This document shows positions 1 to 7,971 of a stretch of DNA of 64,000 bases, piece after piece. Position 1 is the first letter of the stretch. Every line of letters starts with the position of its first letter. Source of the DNA: Oceanobacillus jordanicus. Lineage in GTDB: Bacteria; Bacillota; Bacilli; Bacillales; Amphibacillaceae. The stretch lies in assembly GCF_022095695.1 (NCBI RefSeq), contig NZ_JAIFZM010000001.1:248001-312000 (forward strand), read 5' to 3'. The notes under the pieces are model-generated. The model worked only from the letters and a program-made list of their open reading frames with translations, made no database searches and was not told the origin of the DNA. The position numbers were made by a program, and so were the translations under genes.

Positions 1-2
1 CC

Positions 3-1223
3 CAACCAATCGGTGTGATTGCAATGGTGGCCTGGTTTTATGCAGGGATGTTTGCCCAAATCTTACAAGTCGGAGGATTAGTTGAAGGACTTGTTTGGAT
101 CGGGGCAGTTACTGGTTTGACAGGGGGCCTGTTTGTTGCATTAACCTTCTTGCTTGCCGCTACCTTTTCTACGGCAGTTGGGACAGGCTATGGAACAACC
201 GTAGCATTTTGTACGCTAATGTATCCAGCTGGAATAGCGGTGGAAGCAGATCCGGTTATGCTGTTTGCAGCAATCCTTGCTGGAGCAGTATTTGGAGATA
301 ACTTAGCACCAGTGTCGGATACGACAATCGTGTCTGCCACGACGCAGGAGGCTGATGTCCCAGGGGTTGTACGTAGTCGTTTCAAATATGCTATTGGAGC
401 AGCAATCCCTACCATTATATTGTTTGCCTTGTTTGGTGGAGGTGAAAATGCAACTGCGGATCAAGCTGCTATTGGGGCCATGATGGATCAGACTAATCCG
501 AGCGGACTTTTAATGCTAATTCCATTTGCACTTGTATTAATTCTGGCCCTATCCGGCCAACACTTGATTACATCCTTAACATGGGGGATTATTCTAGCTA
601 TTCCACTAATTTGGGTATTGAAGTTAGGAACAATAAGTCAAATTATTTCATTTAATCCGGACTCAGACAATGTTGTAGAAGGTGCTTTAATTGAAGGGAT
701 TTCCGGTTATGTAAATATGGCAATCCTCATCTTGCTTATTGTCGCAGCTGCCCATTTATTAAAATTGGGCGGAACAATGCAGGTGATCACAAAAGGACTT
801 GTGAAGTGGATTGGGAAATCTGTCCGAAAAGCTGAACTCTCCATGTGGGGAATTGTAGCGATGATGAATAGTGCGATTACCATTAATACAGCTGCTGAGA
901 TAGCCGCAGCACCATTTGTTAAAGAACTTGGTGAAAAATACCGTATTCACCGATACAGAAGAGCAAATATGCTAGATGCTGTTACCTCTGCATTGGGATA
1001 CATTTTCCCATGGGGTGCACCTGTTCTTTTAGGTTGGACTACAATTCAGACGATGAAGGAAAAATATGAGTGGCTTCCTGTTGTGTCTCCAACAGAAGTT
1101 TTCCCGTTTGTCTTCCAGGGTTGGTTCCTTGTGATCGTTATGCTAATCGCTGCCTTAACAGGATGGGGATTGTGTTATGAAGGGAAAAATGGGGAAGAAG
1201 TAAAAGAAAGACCATCAGAATAA
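3..1223 (+). CDS. Na+/H+ antiporter, NhaC family (5' end outside window)
   Basis: The frame is open from the first complete codon at base 3, so the true start lies upstream of the window. About 407 residues are visible. The protein is strongly hydrophobic with roughly ten membrane segments. It carries the NhaC-type signature GDNLAPVSDTTIVSATTQ around residue 100, followed by an arginine-bearing loop. Members exchange external protons for internal sodium at the cytoplasmic membrane and support pH and sodium homeostasis. The C-terminus is a short charged cytoplasmic tail. Family assignment is firm from the motif. Substrate preference (Na+/H+ versus malate/lactate or amino-acid exchange, which occur in related NhaC-like subfamilies) cannot be decided from sequence alone. 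Confidence 0.8.
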   Translation, partial: QPIGVIAMVAWFYAGMFAQILQVGGLVEGLVWIGAVTGLTGGLFVALTFLLAATFSTAVGTGYGTTVAFCTLMYPAGIAVEADPVMLFAAILAGAVFGDNLAPVSDTTIVSATTQEADVPGVVRSRFKYAIGAAIPTIILFALFGGGENATADQAAIGAMMDQTNPSGLLMLIPFALVLILALSGQHLITSLTWGIILAIPLIWVLKLGTISQIISFNPDSDNVVEGALIEGISGYVNMAILILLIVAAAHLLKLGGTMQVITKGLVKWIGKSVRKAELSMWGIVAMMNSAITINTAAEIAAAPFVKELGEKYRIHRYRRANMLDAVTSALGYIFPWGAPVLLGWTTIQTMKEKYEWLPVVSPTEVFPFVFQGWFLVIVMLIAALTGWGLCYEGKNGEEVKERPSE

Positions 1224-1228
1224 CTTTA

Positions 1229-1466
1229 AAAAGGGATGGGGCCGGGACGAAAGTGTTTTAGTGAAAAGAAAATCCGAACTATGATTTTTATCATTTAGTT
1301 CGGATTTTCTGTTGCTTGAAAAAAATGGCATTCTAATCAGCGTAGGAAAATGCGAAGACTCCGACGGGAAGAAAGGCCTAGGTGAGACCCCGAAGTGCGT
1401 AGCACGAGGTGGCTCACCAGCCGCCCGTGGAAAGCGAAGTGTTTTTCCGGAGCGGTAATTAGAGAT
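1229..1466. repeat. Bacillaceae-type structured intergenic repeat element
   Basis: This is non-coding sequence between nhaC and the radical SAM gene. It contains a perfect 15-bp inverted repeat (AGAAAATCCGAACTA at 1267-1281 with its complement at 1296-1310). After it comes a GC-rich segment with GAAGACTCC, GTGAGACCCCG, GGTGGCTCACC and CCGCCCGTGGAAAGCGAAG (about 1350-1460) that can fold into nested stems. From memory this segment resembles an interspersed intergenic repeat common in Bacillus halodurans and Oceanobacillus-type genomes. Its function is unknown to me. The first hairpin may also end nhaC transcription. Confidence 0.65.
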
Positions 1467-1488
1467 CCATTCATGAAAGGGTGATTGT

Positions 1489-2310
1489 ATGAAACCGGAT
1501 ATTGCGTATAGGCAGCCGAAGTCTATTTTAAATAAAGGAAACGGTTATCTCTCTGGCTATAGCCATTCGCTTAATCCATATGCGGGCTGTACCTTTGGCT
1601 GTTCATTTTGCTATGTTCGGAAGTTGCCTGTTTCTTTATTCAAAGGAAAAGAGTGGGGAACATGGGTAGATGTGAAACAAGAGGCAGAGAAGGTTTTAAC
1701 AAAAGAACTGATAAGGGAAAAGAAAAAGGGAGAAGTGACTATTTTTATGTCTTCTAGTACGGACCCATATCAGCCAGTGGAACGTAAAGAGCGAGTCACA
1801 AGATTTTTACTAGAAACGATGGTAGAGAATCAGCCGGATTTTCTTTTCGTGCAAACGAGAAGCCCGTTGGTCAGACGTGATATAGATATATTAAAACAAT
1901 TTGGAGACAAGGTACGGGTCAGTATGACAATTGAGACAGATGATGAAGCTGTCCGCCAACATTTTACCCCTCAAGCCCCTAGCATATCCTCAAGGTTAAA
2001 AGCATTAGAAGATTTGAAGAAACATGGTATACGGACCCAAGCAGCAATTGCCCCTGTTTTGCCAAGTACAGAAAAATTCCCCTCTCTTTTAAATGGTATA
2101 GCGGACCGAGTATGTATTGATGATTTTTACATGGGAGATGGTAGTGGTGGTAAGCGGACAGAACGATTAGGGATCTTTGACTTATTTGATGACATCGATA
2201 AAAAGAATTGGACTGTGGATACCGCGTACAGGATAGTGGAAAACAGAATGTATGAAGTATTTGATAATGAAGATGTCTTAATTAGTCAGGAGGGATTTGC
2301 CCCATATTAA
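1489..2310 (+). CDS. Radical SAM protein, SplB-related / Rv2578c-like family
   Basis: The protein has 273 residues. The radical SAM cysteine triad CX3CX2C is present as C34-TFG-C38-SF-C41 within PYAGCTFGCSFCYVRK. This binds a 4Fe-4S cluster for reductive cleavage of S-adenosylmethionine. The N-terminal part (KSILNKGNGYLSGYSHSLNP) and the segment SSSTDPYQPVE are typical of the COG1533 group related to spore photoproduct lyase. It is much shorter than true SplB and its neighbours give no repair context, so the substrate is unknown. The start has an AAGGG Shine-Dalgarno seven bases upstream. It is monocistronic, flanked on both sides by intergenic repeat elements. Confidence 0.75.
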   Translation: MKPDIAYRQPKSILNKGNGYLSGYSHSLNPYAGCTFGCSFCYVRKLPVSLFKGKEWGTWVDVKQEAEKVLTKELIREKKKGEVTIFMSSSTDPYQPVERKERVTRFLLETMVENQPDFLFVQTRSPLVRRDIDILKQFGDKVRVSMTIETDDEAVRQHFTPQAPSISSRLKALEDLKKHGIRTQAAIAPVLPSTEKFPSLLNGIADRVCIDDFYMGDGSGGKRTERLGIFDLFDDIDKKNWTVDTAYRIVENRMYEVFDNEDVLISQEGFAPY

Positions 2311-2324
2311 ACAATCGGCAGATT

Positions 2325-2478
2325 TATCCCGGTGCAAATCCGTAAGACTCCCACTTCAAAACATGTAGTGAAACCGTGGTGTTTAAGTGGGAGTAAACGG
2401 ACGCTAACACCCCGATTCGTTTAACTAACAATCAGTGGGGGAAGAACGACCCCCCCCACTGATTGAAGTTTCACTTTA
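2325..2478. repeat. Dispersed repeat B, intact copy (two hairpins)
   Basis: Two strong stems are visible. ACTCCCACTT (2347-2356) pairs perfectly with AAGTGGGAGT (2385-2394). CAATCAGTGGGGG (2429-2441) pairs with CCCCCACTGATTG (2453-2465). A degenerate second copy lies at about 57476-57612 and shares long blocks such as TAACACCCCGATTC and AACTAACAATCA. The compact, stem-rich structure suggests a non-autonomous mobile or MITE-like element, possibly derived from IS200/IS605-type ends, but no transposase is present and this origin is inference. Confidence 0.7.
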
Positions 2479-2547
2479 TTGTGTACCAGTTCCATTTCAT
2501 GAAATACTAGTAAATAAGAAGATATTATAATGGGAAGGGGGTTGACG

Positions 2548-3192
2548 ATGAAACTGTTTTTAATTGGTGCAAACGGACAAATTGGCAATCAGGTATTGGA
2601 ACAAATAAAAGCCAATGAGAAACATTCAGTTAAAGCAATGGTAAGAAAACAAGAACAACTTGAAAAATATCAGGACGCAGGGGTGGATGCCGTACTGGCC
2701 GACCTGGAAGGAAGCGTAGCTGATTTAGCTAAAGCGATGGAAGGGTCTGATGCTGTCATATTTACTGCTGGTTCTGGTGGTAATACAGGCGATGATAAAA
2801 CCTTACTGATTGATTTAGATGGAGCGGTTAAAGCAATCGAAGCGGCAGAACAAAGTGGTGTGAATCGGTTTGTGATGGTAAGCGCCATGCAAGCCCATAA
2901 TAGAGAAAACTGGCATAAGGATTTAAGAACCTACTATGTTGCCAAGCATTATGCAGATAGAATGCTTCGGAACAGTAATTTAACTTATTCCATTGTACGT
3001 CCTGGATTATTGTTAAATGAGCAGGGTACCGGTAAAGTAAGCATTGCGGAAAACCTAGGTCAAGGATCTATTCCACGTGAGGATGTTGCCAAGCTTGTTA
3101 TAACGGCGGTGGATAACGAGAAAACCTACTATCGCTCCTTTGATCTAGCTTCAGGTGAACAATCTATCGAACAAGCAATAGAATCATTATAA
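2548..3192 (+). CDS. NAD(P)-binding SDR-family protein (YhfK/NmrA-like)
   Basis: The protein has 214 residues starting MKLFLIGANGQIGNQ. I chose the ATG at 2548 because the run GAAGGGGG lies just upstream. An earlier in-frame ATG at 2530 lies inside the ribosome-binding region. The GANGQIG loop is the nucleotide-binding motif of atypical short-chain dehydrogenases. YYVAKHYAD (about residues 131-139) has the YxxxK spacing, and RPGLLLNE follows. It resembles B. subtilis YhfK and similar NmrA/NAD-epimerase-like proteins. These are cytosolic and mostly of unknown substrate. It stands alone and a terminator follows. The family is secure and the exact role is unknown. Confidence 0.75.
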   Translation: MKLFLIGANGQIGNQVLEQIKANEKHSVKAMVRKQEQLEKYQDAGVDAVLADLEGSVADLAKAMEGSDAVIFTAGSGGNTGDDKTLLIDLDGAVKAIEAAEQSGVNRFVMVSAMQAHNRENWHKDLRTYYVAKHYADRMLRNSNLTYSIVRPGLLLNEQGTGKVSIAENLGQGSIPREDVAKLVITAVDNEKTYYRSFDLASGEQSIEQAIESL

Positions 3193-3201
3193 GGAATCAG
3201 G

Positions 3202-3230
3202 GGGCAGCCGAATGATGGGCTGTCCTTTTT
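3202..3230 (+). terminator. Terminator after the SDR gene
   Basis: A GGGCAGCC / GGGCTGTCC stem-loop is followed by TTTTT. It lies just beyond the stop codon and before the convergent DUF1538 gene. Confidence 0.75.
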
Positions 3231-3243
3231 CGATTTATGTTAT

Positions 3244-3969
3244 TTAGTGTGGTCTTTCCTTTCTACCAAATAGAATGCCTAATGTTAGCACGGATAAGAT
3301 CGGTGCAAGGGCCACTAGCGCTACCATTCCAAACCCATCAAGCAAAGGATTTGTTTCACCAATTTCTCCTGCAATACCAACAAACATAGACAGAATAAAG
3401 GTAGCAGTCATCGGCCCAGTTGCAACTCCCCCTGCATCAAATGCTATGGAAATAAAGGCCCTAGAGGAGTAGCGCATCATAAGGAAGGCTGCTATGTAGC
3501 CGGGTAGAATGAAGACCCATAAAGAAATGCCGATAATAAGTCGAAGCATGGCCACAGCGACAGAAAGTCCCACCCCAATAGAGATGGTGTACAGAAGCAA
3601 TTTTTGCGGGATATATCCCCTCGAGGCCCGTTCCACCTGATGGATTAATACATTGACAGCTGGCTCTGCATAGGTGGCTACAAACCCCAATAGAAAGCCA
3701 ATCGGCAGGAGCAACCAAATAAAGTCATACGTGCCAAGTTCTGCTCCGATAAGCCTCCCGATAGGTAAAAAGCCAAGATACACACCTTGGAGAAACAAGG
3801 ATAGACCTAAAAAGGTGAAGAGGAAGCCTGTCATAATTGGTAGGATTTTTTTAATTGAAAGCCGGAAGAGTTGCACCTGGAAGATAAAGAATAGGAAAAG
3901 CAATGGAGTTAAGGCTGCTCCAACCTCCAGCATCGTTTGCCCGAAGCCCTGAAATAGTTGTGAATTCAT
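3244..3969 (-). CDS. DUF1538 integral membrane protein, downstream paralogue
   Basis: The protein has 241 residues and about six to seven membrane segments. It carries the two signatures I associate with DUF1538: an AEPAVNVL motif mid-protein and AFDAGGVATGPMT in the second half. Its ATG overlaps the stop codon of the upstream paralogue by four bases (ATGA), which implies translational coupling. The two proteins are clearly homologous (FLLGFVATYAEPAV against FLLGVVVTIAEPDV; FDAGGVATGP against FDSGGVTTGP). In some proteobacteria two such domains are fused, so these two probably form a heteromer. The function is not established. A transporter-like role is inference. Confidence 0.75.
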   Translation of the reverse strand: MNSQLFQGFGQTMLEVGAALTPLLFLFFIFQVQLFRLSIKKILPIMTGFLFTFLGLSLFLQGVYLGFLPIGRLIGAELGTYDFIWLLLPIGFLLGFVATYAEPAVNVLIHQVERASRGYIPQKLLLYTISIGVGLSVAVAMLRLIIGISLWVFILPGYIAAFLMMRYSSRAFISIAFDAGGVATGPMTATFILSMFVGIAGEIGETNPLLDGFGMVALVALAPILSVLTLGILFGRKERPH

Positions 3970-4649
3970 CCGTACACCACTCCTAATAAAAGTACGGCAA
4001 TAATGGGACCAATGGAAGCAAGTGCAACAAGCCCGAACGCGTCTTTGGAAGCAGTATTTCTTTTCATAACAGAGGCCACTCCAACGCCAAGTGCCATAAT
4101 GAACGGTACAGTTAATGGGCCTGTGGTTACACCGCCGGAATCAAAAGAAATAGGGACGTAGGAAGGTGGAGTAAGGCTTGCAAGTAGAAAAACAATCCCA
4201 TAACCGGCTAATAAAAGATAAGCTAAGTTCATCTGGAAGATAATACGGAGTAACGCAAGACTAATAAAGATGCCAACCCCAAGTGAAACAGACAAAAGTA
4301 ACACGGGCTTCGGTATCGCCCCTTCGGAAACAATTTCTACTTGGGATGATAGGATTCGCACATCGGGTTCAGCTATCGTAACGACAACTCCTAGTAAAAA
4401 GCCGATCCATACAACAACCCACACTTTATTTGTTCTAGGCAAAGCGGAACCAATCATCTCTCCTAGAGGAAGCAGACTCATATTAACCCCGAGTAAAAAT
4501 AAAATTAACCCAACACTGACCATCATAACGCCTAGAATAAAGGGCATAAATTGTTCAAAAGGAAGCTGGATTATCGTGAATTGCAACAGTGTAATGACTA
4601 TCGTAATAGGCAGGATAGAGAGTAGAACTTCTTTTACGGTTTCTTTCAT
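3966..4649 (-). CDS. DUF1538 integral membrane protein, upstream paralogue
   Basis: The protein has 227 residues with six or seven hydrophobic segments. The motifs AEPDVRIL and SFDSGGVTTGPLTVPF match those of the overlapping downstream partner. The start ATG at 4649 follows GAGGAGG on the minus strand, so this is the first gene of a two-gene operon. The Gly/Thr-rich motif inside a membrane segment is the sort of element that could line a permeation path, but no substrate is known to me. There is no signal peptide other than the first membrane helix. Confidence 0.75.
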   Translation of the reverse strand: MKETVKEVLLSILPITIVITLLQFTIIQLPFEQFMPFILGVMMVSVGLILFLLGVNMSLLPLGEMIGSALPRTNKVWVVVWIGFLLGVVVTIAEPDVRILSSQVEIVSEGAIPKPVLLLSVSLGVGIFISLALLRIIFQMNLAYLLLAGYGIVFLLASLTPPSYVPISFDSGGVTTGPLTVPFIMALGVGVASVMKRNTASKDAFGLVALASIGPIIAVLLLGVVYG

Positions 4650-4807
4650 CGTTATCCTCCTCTGTCTATCTTGCCTTCTATTTTAAGTTGTCCCTTAAAA
4701 AGCAGGCATTTCTATTTATATTCATGGACAAGCATTTTATTACTGCCTAGGTTCTTTAAAAACTGTAATCATTTAATACATTTTAACTATTTTTAAAAAA
4801 ACGTCAG

Positions 4808-4849
4808 TTTACTGTTGAATAATTATCCATTATATTGCATAATAATTCA
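4808..4849 (+). promoter_or_regulatory. argG promoter with tandem ARG boxes (ArgR/AhrC)
   Basis: TTTACT (4808-4813), a 17-base spacer and TATATT (4831-4836) form a sigma-A-type promoter. TGAATAATTATCCA (4816-4829) lies inside the spacer, and TGCATAATAATTCA (4836-4849) overlaps the -10 and start region. Each matches the ARG-box core TGAAT-N4-ATTCA with one mismatch. They are 20 bp apart centre to centre, which is close to the tandem spacing used by ArgR-type hexamers. The geometry predicts repression by arginine. Confidence 0.75.
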
Positions 4850-4880
4850 TAAGATAAGCAAAGATGAAGGAGTGTTGACG

Positions 4881-6140
4881 ATGGGGAAGGAAAAAATTGT
4901 TTTAGCATATTCAGGTGGATTGGATACTTCAGTAGCTGTAAAATGGCTACAGGATAAATATAATTATGATGTGATTGCTGTCGCATTAGACGTCGGAGAA
5001 GGGAAGGACTTAGAATTTGTTAAAGAAAAGGCATTAAAAGTGGGGGCGATTAAATCCTATGTTATTGATGCAAAGGAACTGTTTGCCAACCAATTCGTCT
5101 TACCTGCTTTGAAGTCGAATTTGCTTTACGAAGGAAAGTATCCTTTAATTTCAGCATTATCCCGTCCGTTAATTGCCAAAGTCCTTGTTAACATTGCAGA
5201 AAAAGAGGGAGCGATTGCGGTAGCACATGGGTGTACAGGAAAAGGTAATGACCAGGTTCGCTTTGATGTAGCATTCACAGCATTGAACCCTAGCTTGAAA
5301 ATTGTCGCGCCTGTTCGGGAATGGGCGATGTCAAGAGAAGAAGAAATGAAGTACGCGAAGGAAAATGGCATTCCTGTACCAGTCGATATTGATAACCCGT
5401 TTAGTATAGATCAGAATTTATGGGGACGCAGCAATGAATGTGGCGTACTGGAAGATCCATGGGCAGAAGCGCCTGAGGAAGCCTATGACTTAACGGTCAA
5501 CCCTGTCGACGCTCCAGACGTTCCTGAAACCATCCAAATAACATTTAAGGAAGGCACCCCCGTATCACTTGATGGGGAAGCATTATCATTAGACAAACTA
5601 ATTTTAAAGTTAAATGAAATAGCTGGAAAACATGGTGTTGGTCGTATCGATCATGTAGAGAATCGTCTTGTGGGCATTAAATCAAGGGAAATTTATGAGG
5701 CACCAGCAGCCCTTACCTTGATTGCTGCACATCAGGAGCTTGAAGCACTGACATTACCACGTGAGGTGGCGCAATTTAAACCGACTGTGGAACAAAAGCT
5801 GGCCCAGACTGTCTATGACGGACTTTGGTATTCGCCACTAACAAATGCCCTAAAGGCTTTTATTGAAGAGACACAAGCCCATGTATCTGGAACAGTAAAA
5901 GTGAAGCTGTATAAAGGGCATGCACAGGTGGTTGGCCGTGAATCGGCACAGTCATTATATGACTTTGACTTGGCAACATATAATGCTGCAGATGCGTTCG
6001 ATCATAATGCAGCTCTTGGCTTTATAAAACTATGGGGACTGCCCACAAAGGTTCATTCCACAGTAAATCAAACGTATGTAAACAAGGACGAAGCCATTGA
6101 AAAGGCGATTTTGGATGTTAAAGAAGCTGTTAAACCATGA
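4881..6140 (+). CDS. argG: Argininosuccinate synthase
   Basis: The enzyme has 419 residues and condenses citrulline and aspartate using ATP in arginine synthesis, in the cytosol. The PP-loop YSGGLDTS is at residues 9-16. [12 protein letters not shown] and the later [18 protein letters not shown] are characteristic of the Bacillus-type enzyme. The start at 4881 ([13 protein letters not shown]) follows GAAGGAGTG. Upstream in-frame codons from 4815 fall within the ARG-box region and are not credible. The stop overlaps the argH start (ATGA), so the two are translationally coupled. Expression is probably arginine-repressed through the tandem ARG boxes upstream. Confidence 0.96.
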   Translation: MGKEKIVLAYSGGLDTSVAVKWLQDKYNYDVIAVALDVGEGKDLEFVKEKALKVGAIKSYVIDAKELFANQFVLPALKSNLLYEGKYPLISALSRPLIAKVLVNIAEKEGAIAVAHGCTGKGNDQVRFDVAFTALNPSLKIVAPVREWAMSREEEMKYAKENGIPVPVDIDNPFSIDQNLWGRSNECGVLEDPWAEAPEEAYDLTVNPVDAPDVPETIQITFKEGTPVSLDGEALSLDKLILKLNEIAGKHGVGRIDHVENRLVGIKSREIYEAPAALTLIAAHQELEALTLPREVAQFKPTVEQKLAQTVYDGLWYSPLTNALKAFIEETQAHVSGTVKVKLYKGHAQVVGRESAQSLYDFDLATYNAADAFDHNAALGFIKLWGLPTKVHSTVNQTYVNKDEAIEKAILDVKEAVKP

Positions 6141-7549
6141 AGCTATGGGGAGGGAGATTTACCAAACCAACGAACCAGTTAGTCGATGAATATACAGCGT
6201 CCATTCACTTTGATAAAAAACTGGCATCGTATGATATTAAAGGTAGTTTAGCCCATGTGGCGATGCTGGAAAAATGTGAGATCATCGATGAGAATGACGC
6301 AAAGGATATTTCAGCAGGTCTCAAGGTGGTTCTAAAAAAGATAAACAGTGGGGAAGCAGTTTTAAGTGAAGAGCAGGAAGACATCCATATGAACGTGGAA
6401 AAGCTACTTATAGATGAGATTGGTCCGGTCGGTGGTAAATTGCACACAGGCAGAAGCAGGAATGATCAGGTAGCACTTGATATGCGGCTCTACTTACGTG
6501 ATGCCCTGATGGATATAAGTCAGCTATTGGCTGCATTGCAGGAGGCTTTGCTTCAACAAGCAGAAGAAAATAGGGACACTGTTTTACCCGGCTATACGCA
6601 TCTACAGCGAGCGCAACCCGTGCTGTTTTCCCACCATATGTTAGCGTATGTCTTCATGTTGCAGCGAGATGTGGAAAGACTCGGTGACAGCTGGAAACGT
6701 GTTAACAAATCACCACTTGGAGCAGGCGCTCTTGCTGGTACTACTTTTGCGATTGACCGACAGTTTGTAGCAGATCAATTGGGGTTTGATGGCATATGTG
6801 AGAACAGCCTAGATGCGGTAAGCGACAGAGATTTCGTTGTAGAGTTTCTTGGGAATGCGGCGCTTATCTCCACCCACTTATCAAGGTTGTGCGAAGAGCT
6901 GGTTCAATGGTCTAGTGCCGAATTTAACTTTATTGAGTTAGACGATGCCTTTTGTACAGGTAGCAGTATGATGCCACAAAAAAAGAACCCAGATGTAGCT
7001 GAACTTGTACGTGGGAAAACAGGTCGTATATACGGGAATCTGATTGGAATGCTGACGACACTCAAAGGCCTGCCATTAGCATACAATAAAGATATGCAGG
7101 AGGATAAGGAGGGCATGTTTGATACAGTGGAGACATTAAAAGGGGCTCTCGCTCTTTTTGCCCCAATGATGGAGTCGATGCATGTTAAGCGGGAAAATAT
7201 GTATGAAGCTGTACGAAATGACTTTTCTAATGCAACAGATTTAGCTGATTATCTTGTTGGAAAGGGTATGGCTTTTCGAGAATCCCATGCCGTAGTGGGA
7301 GAGATTGTGCTTCATTGTATCCAGCATAACAAGTACTTACTAGACATGAATCTGGAGGAAATCAAAGAATTTTCCACCATAATTGAAGCGGATGTATTTG
7401 ATTTCCTGACACCAGAGGCCGTAGTGAATGCGCGAGACGTTGCTGGTGGAACAGCGAAGAATCGAGTGGAAGAACAAATTACGATAGCTAAAAAGAATTT
7501 ACAAGATACGGAAACCAGACTTTCGCAATGGGCGGAACAAATTCATTAA
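6137..7549 (+). CDS. argH: Argininosuccinate lyase
   Basis: The enzyme has 470 residues and cleaves argininosuccinate to arginine and fumarate, the last arginine-synthesis step. It has the fumarase/aspartase-superfamily signature [12 protein letters not shown], the N-terminal KLWGGRF, and [11 protein letters not shown] in the first conserved region. Length and motifs are normal for the family. It starts inside the last codons of argG with a 4-base overlap. No clear terminator follows; about 90 bases separate it from the next regulatory leader. Confidence 0.96.
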   Translation: MKLWGGRFTKPTNQLVDEYTASIHFDKKLASYDIKGSLAHVAMLEKCEIIDENDAKDISAGLKVVLKKINSGEAVLSEEQEDIHMNVEKLLIDEIGPVGGKLHTGRSRNDQVALDMRLYLRDALMDISQLLAALQEALLQQAEENRDTVLPGYTHLQRAQPVLFSHHMLAYVFMLQRDVERLGDSWKRVNKSPLGAGALAGTTFAIDRQFVADQLGFDGICENSLDAVSDRDFVVEFLGNAALISTHLSRLCEELVQWSSAEFNFIELDDAFCTGSSMMPQKKNPDVAELVRGKTGRIYGNLIGMLTTLKGLPLAYNKDMQEDKEGMFDTVETLKGALALFAPMMESMHVKRENMYEAVRNDFSNATDLADYLVGKGMAFRESHAVVGEIVLHCIQHNKYLLDMNLEEIKEFSTIIEADVFDFLTPEAVVNARDVAGGTAKNRVEEQITIAKKNLQDTETRLSQWAEQIH

Positions 7550-7583
7550 GAAAAGCTGCCATTGATGTTTTAAAGGTTCTGCT

Positions 7584-7751
7584 TTGTTTTCTAGTCACCT
7601 ATGTGCTAAACTAAAGGAAATTAATAGATGAATGACTCTCAAAGGGGAGTAGCGGGTGGAAATGGTTAACCATTTCCATAATAAAAGTCGTCATTACATG
7701 GCTCTTGCCATCGGCTTTATTGACAGTAAACTGTTCAGCGAGACCTTTGCC
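7584..7751 (+). promoter_or_regulatory. yybP-ykoY (Mn2+) riboswitch with upstream promoter
   Basis: A possible promoter is TTGTTT (7584-7589), 17 bases, TAAACT (7607-7612). The aptamer runs from CAAAGGGGAGTAGC (7640-7653) through AAGTCGTCA, CGGCTTTATTGACAG and CAGCGAGACCTTTGCC (ending 7751). These are the conserved blocks of the yybP-ykoY class, known to sense Mn2+. CAAAGG at 7640 pairs with CCTTTG at 7744 to form P1. The overlapping terminator predicts an ON switch: metal binding keeps CCTTTGCC in P1 and prevents termination. Confidence 0.88.
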
Positions 7752-7779
7752 TAACTATAGGCAAAGGTCTCGCTTTTTT
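7739..7779 (+). terminator. Riboswitch expression-platform terminator
   Basis: CGAGACCTTTGCC (7739-7751) pairs perfectly with GGCAAAGGTCTCG (7760-7772) and is followed by CTTTTTT. The left arm is shared with the riboswitch P1, which makes aptamer and terminator mutually exclusive. Confidence 0.88.
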
Positions 7780-7849
7780 ATACATTGGAAAGTGAAATTT
7801 CAGCCAGGAAGCAATGACAATTAGTTGAAACGTTGAAATTCCAAGTATA

Positions 7850-7898
7850 AGAAAAACCAAACTCATTCGCTAAAGCGCGAGCGAATGCTAGTTTTTCT
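7850..7898. repeat. Short dispersed hairpin repeat (CATTCGC/GCGAATG family)
   Basis: The nested inverted repeat is AGAAAAAC (7850-7857) with GTTTTTCT (7891-7898) outside, and CATTCGC (7864-7870) with GCGAATG (7881-7887) inside. Related hairpins occur at about 21812-21858 and 29403-29430. It lies in the transcribed leader between the Mn2+ riboswitch terminator and the ATPase start. Confidence 0.5.
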
Positions 7899-7971
7899 AA
7901 TAAATATTTTCAGTATACTTACAGTCATTTATTTTGATAACGCGTCAATACTAATTTGCAGGAAGGAAGAT

